This document shows, piece after piece, positions 1 to 9,003 of a stretch of DNA of 13,805 bases; the first letter of the stretch is position 1, and every line of letters starts with the position of its first letter. Origin of the DNA: JBQCHF01 sp051953655 (GTDB lineage Bacteria > Actinomycetota > Actinomycetes > Motilibacterales > Motilibacteraceae). The stretch is taken from positions 1 through 13,805 of the forward strand of contig JBQCIO010000184.1 in assembly GCA_051953655.1 (NCBI GenBank), written 5' to 3'. A program made the translations under genes and the position numbers. Below the pieces are notes generated by a model. That model searched no databases. It saw only the letters and a program-made list of their open reading frames with translations, and had not been told where the DNA came from.

Positions 1-522
1 GGGACCCCCGCCCCGGCCGGCCTGGCCTTCCTCAGCTCGCTGGCGACGGTGTGCGCCTAGTCAGACCGCGACGGCTGGCTGCCGGACGGGGAGCCGGCGC
101 CGCTGCGGAACGTACGTGGCGAGCTCAGCGAGGCGCTGCTCGACGCCCTCGCCCGGGTCCGTCGGCAGGAGCTGGAGCGCGGCGTCAGCCTGGTCGGCCC
201 GCACCGCGACGACCTCGTGCTGTCCCTGGGGCCGTTCCCGGCCAAGGGATACGCCAGTCACGGGGAGTCGTGGTCGTTCGCGCTCGCGCTGCGCCTCGCC
301 TCCTTCGAGCTGCTGCGCGCCGAGGGCGGAGCCGGCGGCGACCCGGTGCTGGTGCTCGACGACGTCTTCGCCGAGCTCGACTCCGACCGGCGCGACCGGC
401 TGGCCGCCCTGGTGGCGCCCGCCGAGCAGGTGCTGGTCACCGCGGCGGTGCCCGAGGACGTGCCCGCGGTGCTGCGCGGCACCCGGGTCCAGGTCTCCGG
501 CGGGGAGGTGCGGGTTGCCTGA
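1..522 (+). pseudogene. recF: RecF, C-terminal part, cut by window edge and interrupted by an in-frame TAG
   Basis: RecF is an SMC-like ABC ATPase that loads RecA at gaps through RecFOR. Visible here is the C-terminal half: the LVGPHRDDL segment, the ABC-signature region ASHGESWSFALALRL (about 252-296) and the Walker B/D-loop LDDVFAELDSDRR. The family's N-terminal Walker A lies outside the window. In the same frame, codons 1-19 end in G or C without exception and read into AGLAFLSSLATV, which resembles the weakly conserved YRSS-type segment of actinobacterial RecF. TAG at 58-60 then stops the frame, which resumes at once with SDRDGWLPDGEP. As written the gene is broken; a base-call error or a C-to-T change of CAG are alternatives. 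A restart downstream would lack the N-terminal ATP-binding part. The 3' end overlaps the next gene by 8 nt. RecF identity is secure; pseudogene status is not. Confidence 0.72.
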
Positions 523-1096
523 CGAGCCCGACGCCCCGCTGCCCGGGGGGCCGGCGGACACGTCGCCGCCGCGGGAGGAGCGCACGCTGCGGGCCGGGCT
601 CGACGTCGCCCGCGAGGCGCTCGCCGCGGCCCGTGCGGCGGCCAAGGCCAGAGGGCAGAACCCCTCCCGAGACGGAGCCGCCGGGGCGACGCGGACCCGG
701 CGCGGCGACGGCCGGCGTCGCAGCGGCGCCCACCCCGACGACCGGGACCCGCAGCCGCTGGGGCGCACCCTGGACCGGCTGGTCGCCGACCGCGGCTGGG
801 AGGTCGACCTCGCCGTCGGCGGGGTGATCGGCCGCTGGGCGCAGATCGTCGGCGCCGAGGTGGCCGCCCACTGCACCCCGGAGTCGTTCGAGGACGGCAC
901 GCTGGTGGTCGTCACCGACTCCACCGCCTGGGCCACCCAGGTCCGGCTGCTGCGCTCGGACCTGCTGCGCCGGATCGCCGAGGACCTCGGCGCCGGCGTG
1001 GTGCGCCGGCTCGAGGTGAAGGGCCCCTCGGCCCCCAGCTGGCAGCGGGGGCGGCTGTCGGTGCGCGGCCGCGGGCCGCGGGACACCTACGGCTGA
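515..1096 (+). CDS. DUF721 domain protein, DciA-like replicative helicase loader/regulator
   Basis: This 193-residue protein has a low-complexity Ala/Arg-rich N-terminus (about 1-80) followed by a DUF721/DciA core (about 82-165) with the family hallmarks GRWAQIVGAEVAAHC and LVVVTDSTAWATQVRLL. The actinobacterial C-terminal signature SWQRGRLSVRGRGPRDTYG is intact. DciA proteins contact DnaB helicase and support its loading in bacteria lacking DnaC; in actinobacteria the gene normally sits between recF and gyrB, as here. The start chosen is TTG at 515, inside the end of recF, because GGGGAGG at 500-506 lies 8 nt upstream and the protein then opens PDEPDAPLPGG. Upstream in this frame is only recF shadow. 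The 8-nt overlap implies translational coupling to recF. Family assignment is firm; the helicase-loading role is inferred from homologues. Confidence 0.9.
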   Translation: MPDEPDAPLPGGPADTSPPREERTLRAGLDVAREALAAARAAAKARGQNPSRDGAAGATRTRRGDGRRRSGAHPDDRDPQPLGRTLDRLVADRGWEVDLAVGGVIGRWAQIVGAEVAAHCTPESFEDGTLVVVTDSTAWATQVRLLRSDLLRRIAEDLGAGVVRRLEVKGPSAPSWQRGRLSVRGRGPRDTYG

Positions 1097-1262
1097 CCCG
1101 CGTCGGCGGCACGCTCTCGGCGCCCGTCGCCCGGATCCCGCATCGGCCCGTAGAGGCTCGGAGCCCCCCGGGGTCCGTATCCCCCCAGGTGCCGACCCCG
1201 TCCATGCGCCCAGCGGGGCCGTTACGGCGCGTTGGGACCCGCTCGGGGTGGCCGCCGGGCGG

Positions 1263-1268
1263 TAGGAT
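1263..1268 (+). promoter_or_regulatory. Candidate -10 element of the gyrB promoter (TAGGAT)
   Basis: The gap 1097-1359 between the DUF721 gene and gyrB contains TAGGAT, a good actinobacterial sigma-A type -10 hexamer, 91 nt before the gyrB start. No convincing -35 lies at 16-18 nt; TTGGGA at 1232-1237 is 25 nt away, too far. A start site near 1275 would give a leader of about 85 nt. This is a motif call only. Confidence 0.35.
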
Positions 1269-1282
1269 GAGGGCAGTTCCAT

Positions 1283-1299
1283 GCAGCGGGCCCCGCTGC
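1283..1299 (+). other. Short GC hairpin in the putative gyrB leader
   Basis: GCAGCGG (1283-1289) and CCGCTGC (1293-1299) are perfect inverted arms around a 3-nt loop. The hairpin lies just downstream of the candidate -10 box, so it would sit near the 5' end of the gyrB transcript. There is no T tract, so it is not a canonical terminator. Short GC palindromes also arise by chance in DNA this GC-rich. Confidence 0.3.
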
Positions 1300-1359
1300 G
1301 GCCCGCAGGCGCCCCGCGCGCGTGCCGGCCTGACGTGCTCGAGAAGGGTGCACCTCCCC

Positions 1360-3462
<2,103 letters not shown>

Positions 3463-3467
3463 GGCCA

Positions 3468-3488
3468 CGGCGCCGCACCGCGGCGCCG
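3468..3488 (+). other. GC hairpin in the gyrB-gyrA spacer
   Basis: CGGCGCCGC (3468-3476) and GCGGCGCCG (3480-3488) form a perfect 9-bp stem with an ACC loop, 5 nt after the gyrB stop and 44 nt before the gyrA start. No T tract follows. It could be a partial terminator, an RNA-stability or processing element between the two gyrase cistrons, or a chance GC palindrome. Confidence 0.4.
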
Positions 3489-3532
3489 AGAGTCCGACGT
3501 GTCGTAGGAGAGCAGAGAGGGACTGACCGACA

Positions 3533-6500
3533 GTGACCGACGTGACCGTGCCCCCGGGCGGTGGGGACCGCATCGAGCCGCGCGACCTGCAGATCGAGAT
3601 GCAGCAGTCCTACCTCGACTACGCGATGAGCGTGATCGTCGGCCGCGCCCTGCCCGAGGTGCGCGACGGCCTCAAGCCCGTGCACCGCCGCGTCATCTAC
3701 GCGATGTACGACGGCGGCTACCGCCCCGACCGCGGCTACAACAAGTGCGCCCGCGTCGTCGGCGACGTCATGGGCAACTACCACCCGCACGGCGACAGCG
3801 CGATCTACGACACGTTGGTCCGCCTGGCCCAGCCGTGGTCGCTGCGCTACCCGCTGGTCGACGGGCAGGGCAACTTCGGCTCGCCCGGAAACGACCCGGC
3901 GGCCGCGATGCGCTACTGCGTGGTGGGCGGCACCCGGGTGCGCACGTGGGACCGCGGCACGGTCCGCATCGAGGACCTGGTCCCCGACGCCGCTCCGAAC
4001 AGCGACACCGACGTCGACCTCAAGCTGGTCGACCGGCACGGCAACCCCGTGCGCGCCAGCAAGTTCTTCCACTCCGGCGACCACCGGACCCTGCGCGTCA
4101 CGACCCGCGAGGGCTTCGAGCTGGCCGGGTCGGTCAACCACCCGGTGCTCTGCCTGGTCGACGTCGCGGGCGTCCCGACCCTGCTGTGGAAGCTGCTCGA
4201 GGAGGTCCGCCCCCGCGACCGCGTCGTCATGGCGCGGGTCGAGCACCCCGAGCAGGGTGAGGACGACGTGCGCGCCCTGGCAGCCGCGCGCCTCGCCGGC
4301 GCCTTCGTGAGCGAGGGCTGGGTCTCGGAGAACCGGGCCGGCTTCAACAACATCGACGAGGACTTCTTCCTGCGGGTCCTGGAGGACTATGACCTCGTCG
4401 TCGGCGGTCCTCGCTACGTCAACCGGCGGTTCATCGCCTCCGGCTCGCTCCTGCACGAGCTCGACGTGCAGGACCTCACGTACCTGCGTCGTTCCCCGCT
4501 CGTCGGGATGCTCGGCCAGCGGTCGGAGCGCAAGCGCGTGCCCGAGTTCGTCTGGCATTCCGGTGCCCGGGTCAAGCAGGAGTTCCTCGCAGCCCTCTTC
4601 ACCGGCGACGGGTCCTGCTCGCTGCTCCCGCGCAACACCGTGCAGATCAGCTACTCCACGCGCAGCCCCCAGCTGGCCCGGGACGTGCAGGCCCTGCTGC
4701 TCGAGCTCGGTGTGGTCGGCAAGATCTGTCCCTACGACAGCGGTGAGATCAAGGTCGTCATCACCAACCGCCGGGAGGCCCGACGCTTCGCGTCGCGGGT
4801 CGGATTCCTGGGCTCCAAGGGTGGCAAGCTCGCTGCGATCCTGTCCAAGGTCCCGACCGAGTCGACGGCCCTCAGCGACGACCACGTCCCCGGTCTGGCC
4901 GCGTTCCTCCGCGAGCACGGGGCAGAGCGTTGGACGGAGCAGGACTGGCTGCGTCGGCACAACGTCGACCGGATCGAGCGCTGGGACCGCGACGCGCACG
5001 AGATCCTCGAGCGGATCAGCGCCGAGGCCGCCGAGGTGGCGCTGCCGCTGGTCGACGGGCGCTACTACTACGCCGAGGTCGCGGAGGTCGCCGACGCCGG
5101 CGTGCAGCCGGTCTACAGCCTCCGGGTGGACAGCGACGACCACGCCTTCCTGACCGACGGCTTCGTCTCGCACAACACCGAGTGCCGCATGGCCTCGCTG
5201 GCCATGGAGATGGTGCGCGACATCGACGAGGAGACCGTCGACTTCGCACCCAACTACGACGGGAAGACGCAGGAGCCTCTGATCCTGCCCAGCCGGTTCC
5301 CCAACCTGCTGGTGAACGGCTCCTCCGGCATCGCCGTCGGCATGGCCACCAACATCCCCTCGCACAACCTGCGCGAGGTCTCGGCTGGCGTGCAGTGGTA
5401 CCTGCAGAACCCCGAGGCGACGTCGGAGGAGCTGCTCGAGGCCCTCATGGGCCGCATCACCGGCCCGGACTTCCCGACCGGCGCGCTCATCATGGGCCGG
5501 CGCGGCATCGAGGACGCCTACCGCACCGGTCGCGGCTCGATCACCATGCGCGCGGTGGTCGAGGTCGAGGAGATCAACAACCGCACCTGTCTGGTCATCA
5601 CCGAGCTGCCCTACATGGTGAACCCGGACAACCTCGCCACGAAGATCGCCGAGCTGGTCAACGCCGGCAAGATCGGCGGCATCGCCGACGTGCGCGACGA
5701 GCCCTCCTCGCGCAGCGGCCAGCGGATGGTCATCGTGCTCAAGCGCGACGCCGTGGCCAAGGTGGTGCTCAACAACCTCTACAAGCACACCCAGCTGCAG
5801 GAGACCTTCGGCGCGAACATGCTCGCGCTGGTCGACGGCGTGCCGCGCACGCTCACCCTCGACGCCTTCGTGCGGCACTGGGTCACCCACCAGATCGAGG
5901 TCATCCGCCGGCGCACCGAGTACCGCCTGCGCAAGGCCGAGGAGCGCGCCCACGTCCTGCGCGGCCTGGTCAAGGCCCTCGACGCGCTGGACGAGGTGAT
6001 CGCGCTCATCCGCGCCTCGCAGTCCGTCGACGACGCCCGGCAGGGCCTGATCGACCTGCTCGACGTCGACGAGGTGCAGGCCGACGCGATCCTGACCATG
6101 CAGCTGCGCCGGCTGGCCGCCCTGGAGCGCCAGAAGATCGTCGACGAGCTGGCCGAGATCGAGCTCGAGATCGCCGACTACCGCGCCATCCTCGCCAGCG
6201 AGGAGCGCCAGCGCAGCATCGTCAGCGAGGAGCTGCAGGCGATCGTCGACAAGTACGGCGACGAGCGACGCACCCGCATCGTCCCGTTCGACGGCGACGT
6301 CGCGATGGAGGACCTGATCCCCGAGGAGGACGTGGTCGTCACGATCTCCCGCGGCGGCTACGCCAAGCGCACCCGGGTGGACCTCTACCGGGCGCAGCGC
6401 CGCGGCGGCAAGGGAGTGCGCGGCGCGCAGCTGCGCCAGGACGACCTCATCGACCACTTCTTCGTCACCACGACCCACCACTGGATCCTGTTCTTCACCG

Positions 6501-7501
6501 ACAAGGGGCGGGTCTACCGGGCCAAGGCCTACGAGCTGCCCGAGGGCGGCCGCGACGCCAAGGGCCAGCACGTGGCCAACCTGCTCGCCTTCCAGCCGGA
6601 CGAGCGGATCGCCCAGGTGGTCGACCTGCGCGACTACGACGTCGCCCCCTACCTGGTGCTGGCCACCAAGTCCGGCCTGGTGAAGAAGACGCGGCTCACC
6701 GAGTACGACTCCAACCGCTCCGGCGGCGTCATCGCGATCAACCTGCGCCAGGACGAGGACGGCAACGACGACGAGCTGATCGCCGCCCGGCTGATCGCCG
6801 AGGACGACGACCTGCTGCTGGTCTCCCGCAAGGGCCAGTCGGTGCGGTTCACCGCCACCGACGAGGCGCTGCGCCCGATGGGCCGGGCCACCAGCGGCGT
6901 GACCGGCATGAAGTTCCGTGACGGCGACGAGCTGCTGGCCATGGACGTCGTCCGCCCCGACTCCTACCTGTTCACGGTCACCGACGGCGGCTACGCCAAG
7001 CGGACCAGCGTGGACGAGTACCGGGTGCAGGGGCGCGGTGGCCTCGGCATCACCGCGATGAAGCTGGTCGACGACCGCGGCTCGCTGGTCGGTGCCCTGG
7101 TGGTCGGCGAGGGCGACGAGGTGCTGGCGATCAAGGCCAGCGGCGGTGTCGTGCGCAGCCCGGTCCGCGACGTCAACCCGACCGGCCGTGCCACGATGGG
7201 CGTCACCTTCGTCCGGCTCAGCCGGGGCGACACGGTGGTGGCCATCGCGCGCAACCCGGAGGCGGCGGACGAGGTCGAGGAAGTCGTGGGGGCCGACGCT
7301 GACCTGTCCGACGTCGCCAGCGCGGCGGACCTCGCCGACGGCGGATCGGTCGAGCTGCTCGACGACGAGGCGGGTGCGGAGTCGTCCGGCGGCGGGAACG
7401 ATGGGCCTGCGGGGACCGGCAGTGACACCGAGATCAGTGACACCGAGATCAGTGACACCGACGGCACGAGCCCGTCGGGTGACGAGGAGGACGGTGCATG
7501 A
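3533..7501 (+). CDS. gyrA: DNA gyrase subunit A precursor containing an intein
   Basis: GyrA is the DNA breaking and rejoining subunit of gyrase. The precursor is 1322 residues; removing the intein (129-548) leaves 902, near the usual actinobacterial length of about 830-900. The N-terminal breakage-reunion domain includes the quinolone-resistance region HPHGDSAIYDTLVR, with Ser89 and Asp93 matching E. coli Ser83 and Asp87, the susceptible residues. Catalytic Tyr128 is in AAMRY, directly before the intein. The extein resumes TECRMASLAMEM. The C-terminal wrapping domain has the GyrA box QRRGGKG (955-961 in the precursor) and repeated beta-pinwheel blades such as GGYAKRT. The tail after about residue 1245 is acidic, Gly/Ser-rich and repetitive. 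The start is GTG at 3533, giving TDVTVPPGGGDRIEPRDLQ; GAGAGG lies 12 nt upstream. The stop overlaps the next start (ATGA), suggesting coupled translation. Confidence 0.97.
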   Translation: MTDVTVPPGGGDRIEPRDLQIEMQQSYLDYAMSVIVGRALPEVRDGLKPVHRRVIYAMYDGGYRPDRGYNKCARVVGDVMGNYHPHGDSAIYDTLVRLAQPWSLRYPLVDGQGNFGSPGNDPAAAMRYCVVGGTRVRTWDRGTVRIEDLVPDAAPNSDTDVDLKLVDRHGNPVRASKFFHSGDHRTLRVTTREGFELAGSVNHPVLCLVDVAGVPTLLWKLLEEVRPRDRVVMARVEHPEQGEDDVRALAAARLAGAFVSEGWVSENRAGFNNIDEDFFLRVLEDYDLVVGGPRYVNRRFIASGSLLHELDVQDLTYLRRSPLVGMLGQRSERKRVPEFVWHSGARVKQEFLAALFTGDGSCSLLPRNTVQISYSTRSPQLARDVQALLLELGVVGKICPYDSGEIKVVITNRREARRFASRVGFLGSKGGKLAAILSKVPTESTALSDDHVPGLAAFLREHGAERWTEQDWLRRHNVDRIERWDRDAHEILERISAEAAEVALPLVDGRYYYAEVAEVADAGVQPVYSLRVDSDDHAFLTDGFVSHNTECRMASLAMEMVRDIDEETVDFAPNYDGKTQEPLILPSRFPNLLVNGSSGIAVGMATNIPSHNLREVSAGVQWYLQNPEATSEELLEALMGRITGPDFPTGALIMGRRGIEDAYRTGRGSITMRAVVEVEEINNRTCLVITELPYMVNPDNLATKIAELVNAGKIGGIADVRDEPSSRSGQRMVIVLKRDAVAKVVLNNLYKHTQLQETFGANMLALVDGVPRTLTLDAFVRHWVTHQIEVIRRRTEYRLRKAEERAHVLRGLVKALDALDEVIALIRASQSVDDARQGLIDLLDVDEVQADAILTMQLRRLAALERQKIVDELAEIELEIADYRAILASEERQRSIVSEELQAIVDKYGDERRTRIVPFDGDVAMEDLIPEEDVVVTISRGGYAKRTRVDLYRAQRRGGKGVRGAQLRQDDLIDHFFVTTTHHWILFFTDKGRVYRAKAYELPEGGRDAKGQHVANLLAFQPDERIAQVVDLRDYDVAPYLVLATKSGLVKKTRLTEYDSNRSGGVIAINLRQDEDGNDDELIAARLIAEDDDLLLVSRKGQSVRFTATDEALRPMGRATSGVTGMKFRDGDELLAMDVVRPDSYLFTVTDGGYAKRTSVDEYRVQGRGGLGITAMKLVDDRGSLVGALVVGEGDEVLAIKASGGVVRSPVRDVNPTGRATMGVTFVRLSRGDTVVAIARNPEAADEVEEVVGADADLSDVASAADLADGGSVELLDDEAGAESSGGGNDGPAGTGSDTEISDTEISDTDGTSPSGDEEDGA
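3917..5176 (+). mobile_element. GyrA intein with LAGLIDADG homing endonuclease (420 residues)
   Basis: This is an in-frame protein-splicing element inserted after GyrA Tyr128. Intein numbering starts at the first Cys. Splicing block A is CVVGGTRVRT with Cys1; block B is REGFELAGSVNHPV with His75 (Ser at 72 where many inteins have Thr); block F is VYSLRVDSDDHAF; block G is TDGFVSHN, ending His419-Asn420; the +1 extein residue is Thr. These are the residues for standard class 1 splicing. Between blocks B and F lies a DOD homing endonuclease: LAGAFVSEG at 126-134 and LAALFTGDG at 224-232, about 98 residues apart, with the block D-like VPEFVW before the second and STRSPQLARDVQALLLELG after it. 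The insertion point matches the known mycobacterial GyrA intein site (for example M. xenopi), but that one is a 198-residue mini-intein. Base composition is roughly host-like (two hand-counted 60-nt lines gave 72% and 62% GC). Confidence 0.96.
7421..7461 (+). repeat. 15-nt tandem repeat in the gyrA 3' end
   Basis: AGTGACACCGAGATC occurs twice in direct succession (7421-7435, 7436-7450), followed by a partial third copy AGTGACACCGA. Because 15 is a multiple of three it stays in frame and encodes SDTEI-SDTEI-SDTDG within the acidic GyrA tail. Replication slippage would change tail length without breaking the frame. Confidence 0.9.
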
Positions 7502-7986
7502 CCACTCCCGGACAGCCCGGCGCGTGGGCTGAGGCCGGCCCGCGCCCCGGCGGCCCGGCCCGAGGCGGCTCCCCCGCCGGCCCGGCCCCGGCGGGCTCGG
7601 CGGCGGGGGCCCGCCGCACCCGCAAGGCCCGCCTCGTCCTGGCCCGGGTCGACCCGTGGTCGGTCATGAAGCTCGGCTTCCTGCTGTCCATCGCCCTGGC
7701 CATCGTCTCGATCGTCGCGGTGCTCGTGCTCTGGCTGGTGCTGGACGCCCTTGGCGTGTTCGACGCGGTGAACCGCACGGTCAGCGACGTCACCTCCAGC
7801 GAGACCAGCGCCGGCGTCGACGTGCTGGCCTACGTCGGCCTCGGCAAGGTCCTGGGCGTCACGACGGTGCTCGCCTGCGTCAACGTCGTGCTGTTCACCG
7901 CGCTGGCCACGCTCGGCGCCTTCCTCTACAACATCGCCGCCACCCTGGTCGGCGGCCTGCACGTGACCCTCGCCGAGGAGTCCTGA
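7498..7986 (+). CDS. DUF3566 family transmembrane protein (Rv0007-like)
   Basis: This 162-residue protein has a Pro/Gly/Ala-rich, probably disordered cytoplasmic N-terminus (1-38), a basic patch RRTRKARLVLAR (39-50), a conserved ARVDPWSVMKLGFLLSIA motif, a first membrane helix at about 59-81, a loop of about 35 residues with TSSETSAGVDV, and a second helix at about 119-145 ending GGLHVTLAEES. This is the DUF3566 pattern of the small membrane protein encoded directly after gyrA in many actinobacteria; M. tuberculosis Rv0007 is the positional counterpart. Start ATG at 7498 overlaps the gyrA stop by 4 nt, so translation is probably coupled. The biochemical function is unknown; links to envelope or division are suggestions from genomic context only. 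Confidence 0.92.
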   Translation: MTTPGQPGAWAEAGPRPGGPARGGSPAGPAPAGSAAGARRTRKARLVLARVDPWSVMKLGFLLSIALAIVSIVAVLVLWLVLDALGVFDAVNRTVSDVTSSETSAGVDVLAYVGLGKVLGVTTVLACVNVVLFTALATLGAFLYNIAATLVGGLHVTLAEES

Positions 7987-8048
7987 GGGCCGGGTCGGCG
8001 TACCCCGGGCCGGCGTGAAGCGGTTCGCGACCCAGGCCCGGGCTGCGG

Positions 8049-8054
8049 TACCCT
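8049..8054 (+). promoter_or_regulatory. Candidate -10 element (TACCCT) of the tRNA-Ile gene
   Basis: TACCCT ends 12 nt before the mature tRNA 5' end, within GTACCCTG, and the same octamer precedes the tRNA-Ala gene at 9496-9503. A weak -35 candidate is TTCGCG at 8024-8029 with a 19-nt spacer. The recurrence before both tRNAs is the best support. Confidence 0.45.
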
Positions 8055-8066
8055 GCTCCGGCACGC

Positions 8067-8140
8067 GGGCCTATAGCTCAGTCGGTTAGAGCGCTTCCCT
8101 GATAAGGAAGAGGTCAGTGGTTCAAGTCCACTTAGGCCCA
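8067..8140 (+). tRNA. tRNA-Ile (anticodon GAT)
   Basis: The 74-nt cloverleaf is complete. Acceptor stem GGGCCTA (8067-8073) pairs perfectly with TAGGCCC (8133-8139), discriminator A at 8140. D-arm GCTC/GAGC, anticodon stem CTTCC/GGAAG with loop CTGATAA and anticodon GAT at 8101-8103, T-arm AGTGG/CCACT with loop TTCAAGT. The 3' CCA is not encoded. tRNA-Ile(GAU) after gyrA is the conserved actinobacterial order. Confidence 0.97.
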
Positions 8141-8148
8141 CCCGCACC

Positions 8149-8179
8149 CAGGAGCCCCGGCCATCGGCCGGGGCTCCTG
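8149..8179 (+). terminator. Strong hairpin terminator after tRNA-Ile
   Basis: Perfect 14-bp inverted repeat: CAGGAGCCCCGGCC (8149-8162), 3-nt loop ATC, GGCCGGGGCTCCTG (8166-8179). It begins 9 nt after the tRNA 3' end. A long GC stem without a U tract is the usual actinobacterial intrinsic terminator form. Confidence 0.85.
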
Positions 8180-8293
8180 CGCGTGCTCGCCCGGTCCGCC
8201 GGACGACGACCGCTCGCCGGTGGTCCATGGTCCATCACGGCGGTGACAGCGATCGGCTCGCTGGGCGGCTGACCCCCACAGGACGAAGCGAGA

Positions 8294-8325
8294 AGCGGCG
8301 CCCCGGACCGTCCCGGGGCGCCGCT
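8294..8325 (-). terminator. Hairpin terminator downstream of the secreted-protein gene
   Basis: AGCGGCGCCCCGG (8294-8306) and CCGGGGCGCCGCT (8313-8325) form a perfect 13-bp stem with a 6-nt loop. It lies 30 nt beyond the stop of the minus-strand gene and is followed on that strand by a T-rich TTCTCGCTTCG. Together with the tRNA-Ile terminator it insulates the two converging transcripts. Confidence 0.8.
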
Positions 8326-8355
8326 CTCTGCGAGATGGACCTATGACGTCATCGG

Positions 8356-9003
8356 TCAGCTGTAGTCGTTCTCGACCAGGCTCTTGCGCTCGCCGTACTT
8401 GATGCCGTTGGACCAGTACTCCATCGAGAGCCTCGTCGTGAGCTGGACCCACTGGATCTCGCCCGTCTCGTTGTCGGCCGTGACGGTGGTCCCGCTCGTC
8501 CGGACGACGAGCTGGTCGGCATCGGCGCCGCAGGTGTGTGCCCCCGGGAACGTCAGCGTCAGCGAGTCGTACGTCTGGCTGTAGTCGATGCCCAGCGACG
8601 GGTCGTCCTTGGAGATCTCACCGCTGATGCCCCAGGACGTGGAGCTCTTGATGCCGGTCATGTGCACCTTGATGGTCTGCTGCACGCAGAACCGGGTGTA
8701 GTTCCCGTTCTTGGTCGCCACCCAGCTCTCGAGCTTGTCCGGGTACCCGATGCGGACCTTGCGGTTCTCGTCATCGTTGAAGGTGTCGTTGTCCGTGCAG
8801 TAGGTGACCCGTCCCGAGTTGTAGACCCAGGCGTTGTGGTTGCCCGCGCCCTGCCAGGACATGTCCTTCGTGTAGTAGCCGTAGGACTCCTTGTACCAGC
8901 CGTCTCCGCAACCATCCGCCGCAGAGGCGGCCTGCGTCGGCACCAGGAACGCCGTCAGAACCATCGCCGTCGCCAGAACGACCCGCTGAGCCTTCCGATC
9001 CAT
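8356..9003 (-). CDS. Small secreted protein of unknown function, four cysteines
   Basis: I do not recognise a family. The 215-residue product starts MDRKAQR, followed by a hydrophobic stretch (8-23) and a signal-peptidase site after ASA (26-28), leaving a mature protein of about 187 residues. That part has four cysteines (32, 69, 106, 158), enough for two disulfides, many Tyr/Trp/Asn/Thr residues and alternating polar/hydrophobic strands such as TYDSLTLTF, suggesting an extracellular beta-rich fold. The ATG at 9003 is chosen because GGGGAGGG ends 9 nt upstream; an in-frame TTG at 9012 abuts that site and is unlikely. Base composition differs: two 60-nt lines (8641, 8761) are about 58% GC by hand count, against 77% in a gyrB line. 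It stands alone, convergent to tRNA-Ile, with its own terminator. Recent acquisition is plausible but unproven. Confidence 0.85.
   Translation of the reverse strand: MDRKAQRVVLATAMVLTAFLVPTQAASAADGCGDGWYKESYGYYTKDMSWQGAGNHNAWVYNSGRVTYCTDNDTFNDDENRKVRIGYPDKLESWVATKNGNYTRFCVQQTIKVHMTGIKSSTSWGISGEISKDDPSLGIDYSQTYDSLTLTFPGAHTCGADADQLVVRTSGTTVTADNETGEIQWVQLTTRLSMEYWSNGIKYGERKSLVENDYS

Noticed and set aside
51..827. Long Arg/Ala/Pro-rich open frame across recF and the DUF721 gene
   Set aside because: The product is typical GC-shadow composition; the other two frames carry clear RecF and DUF721 motifs.
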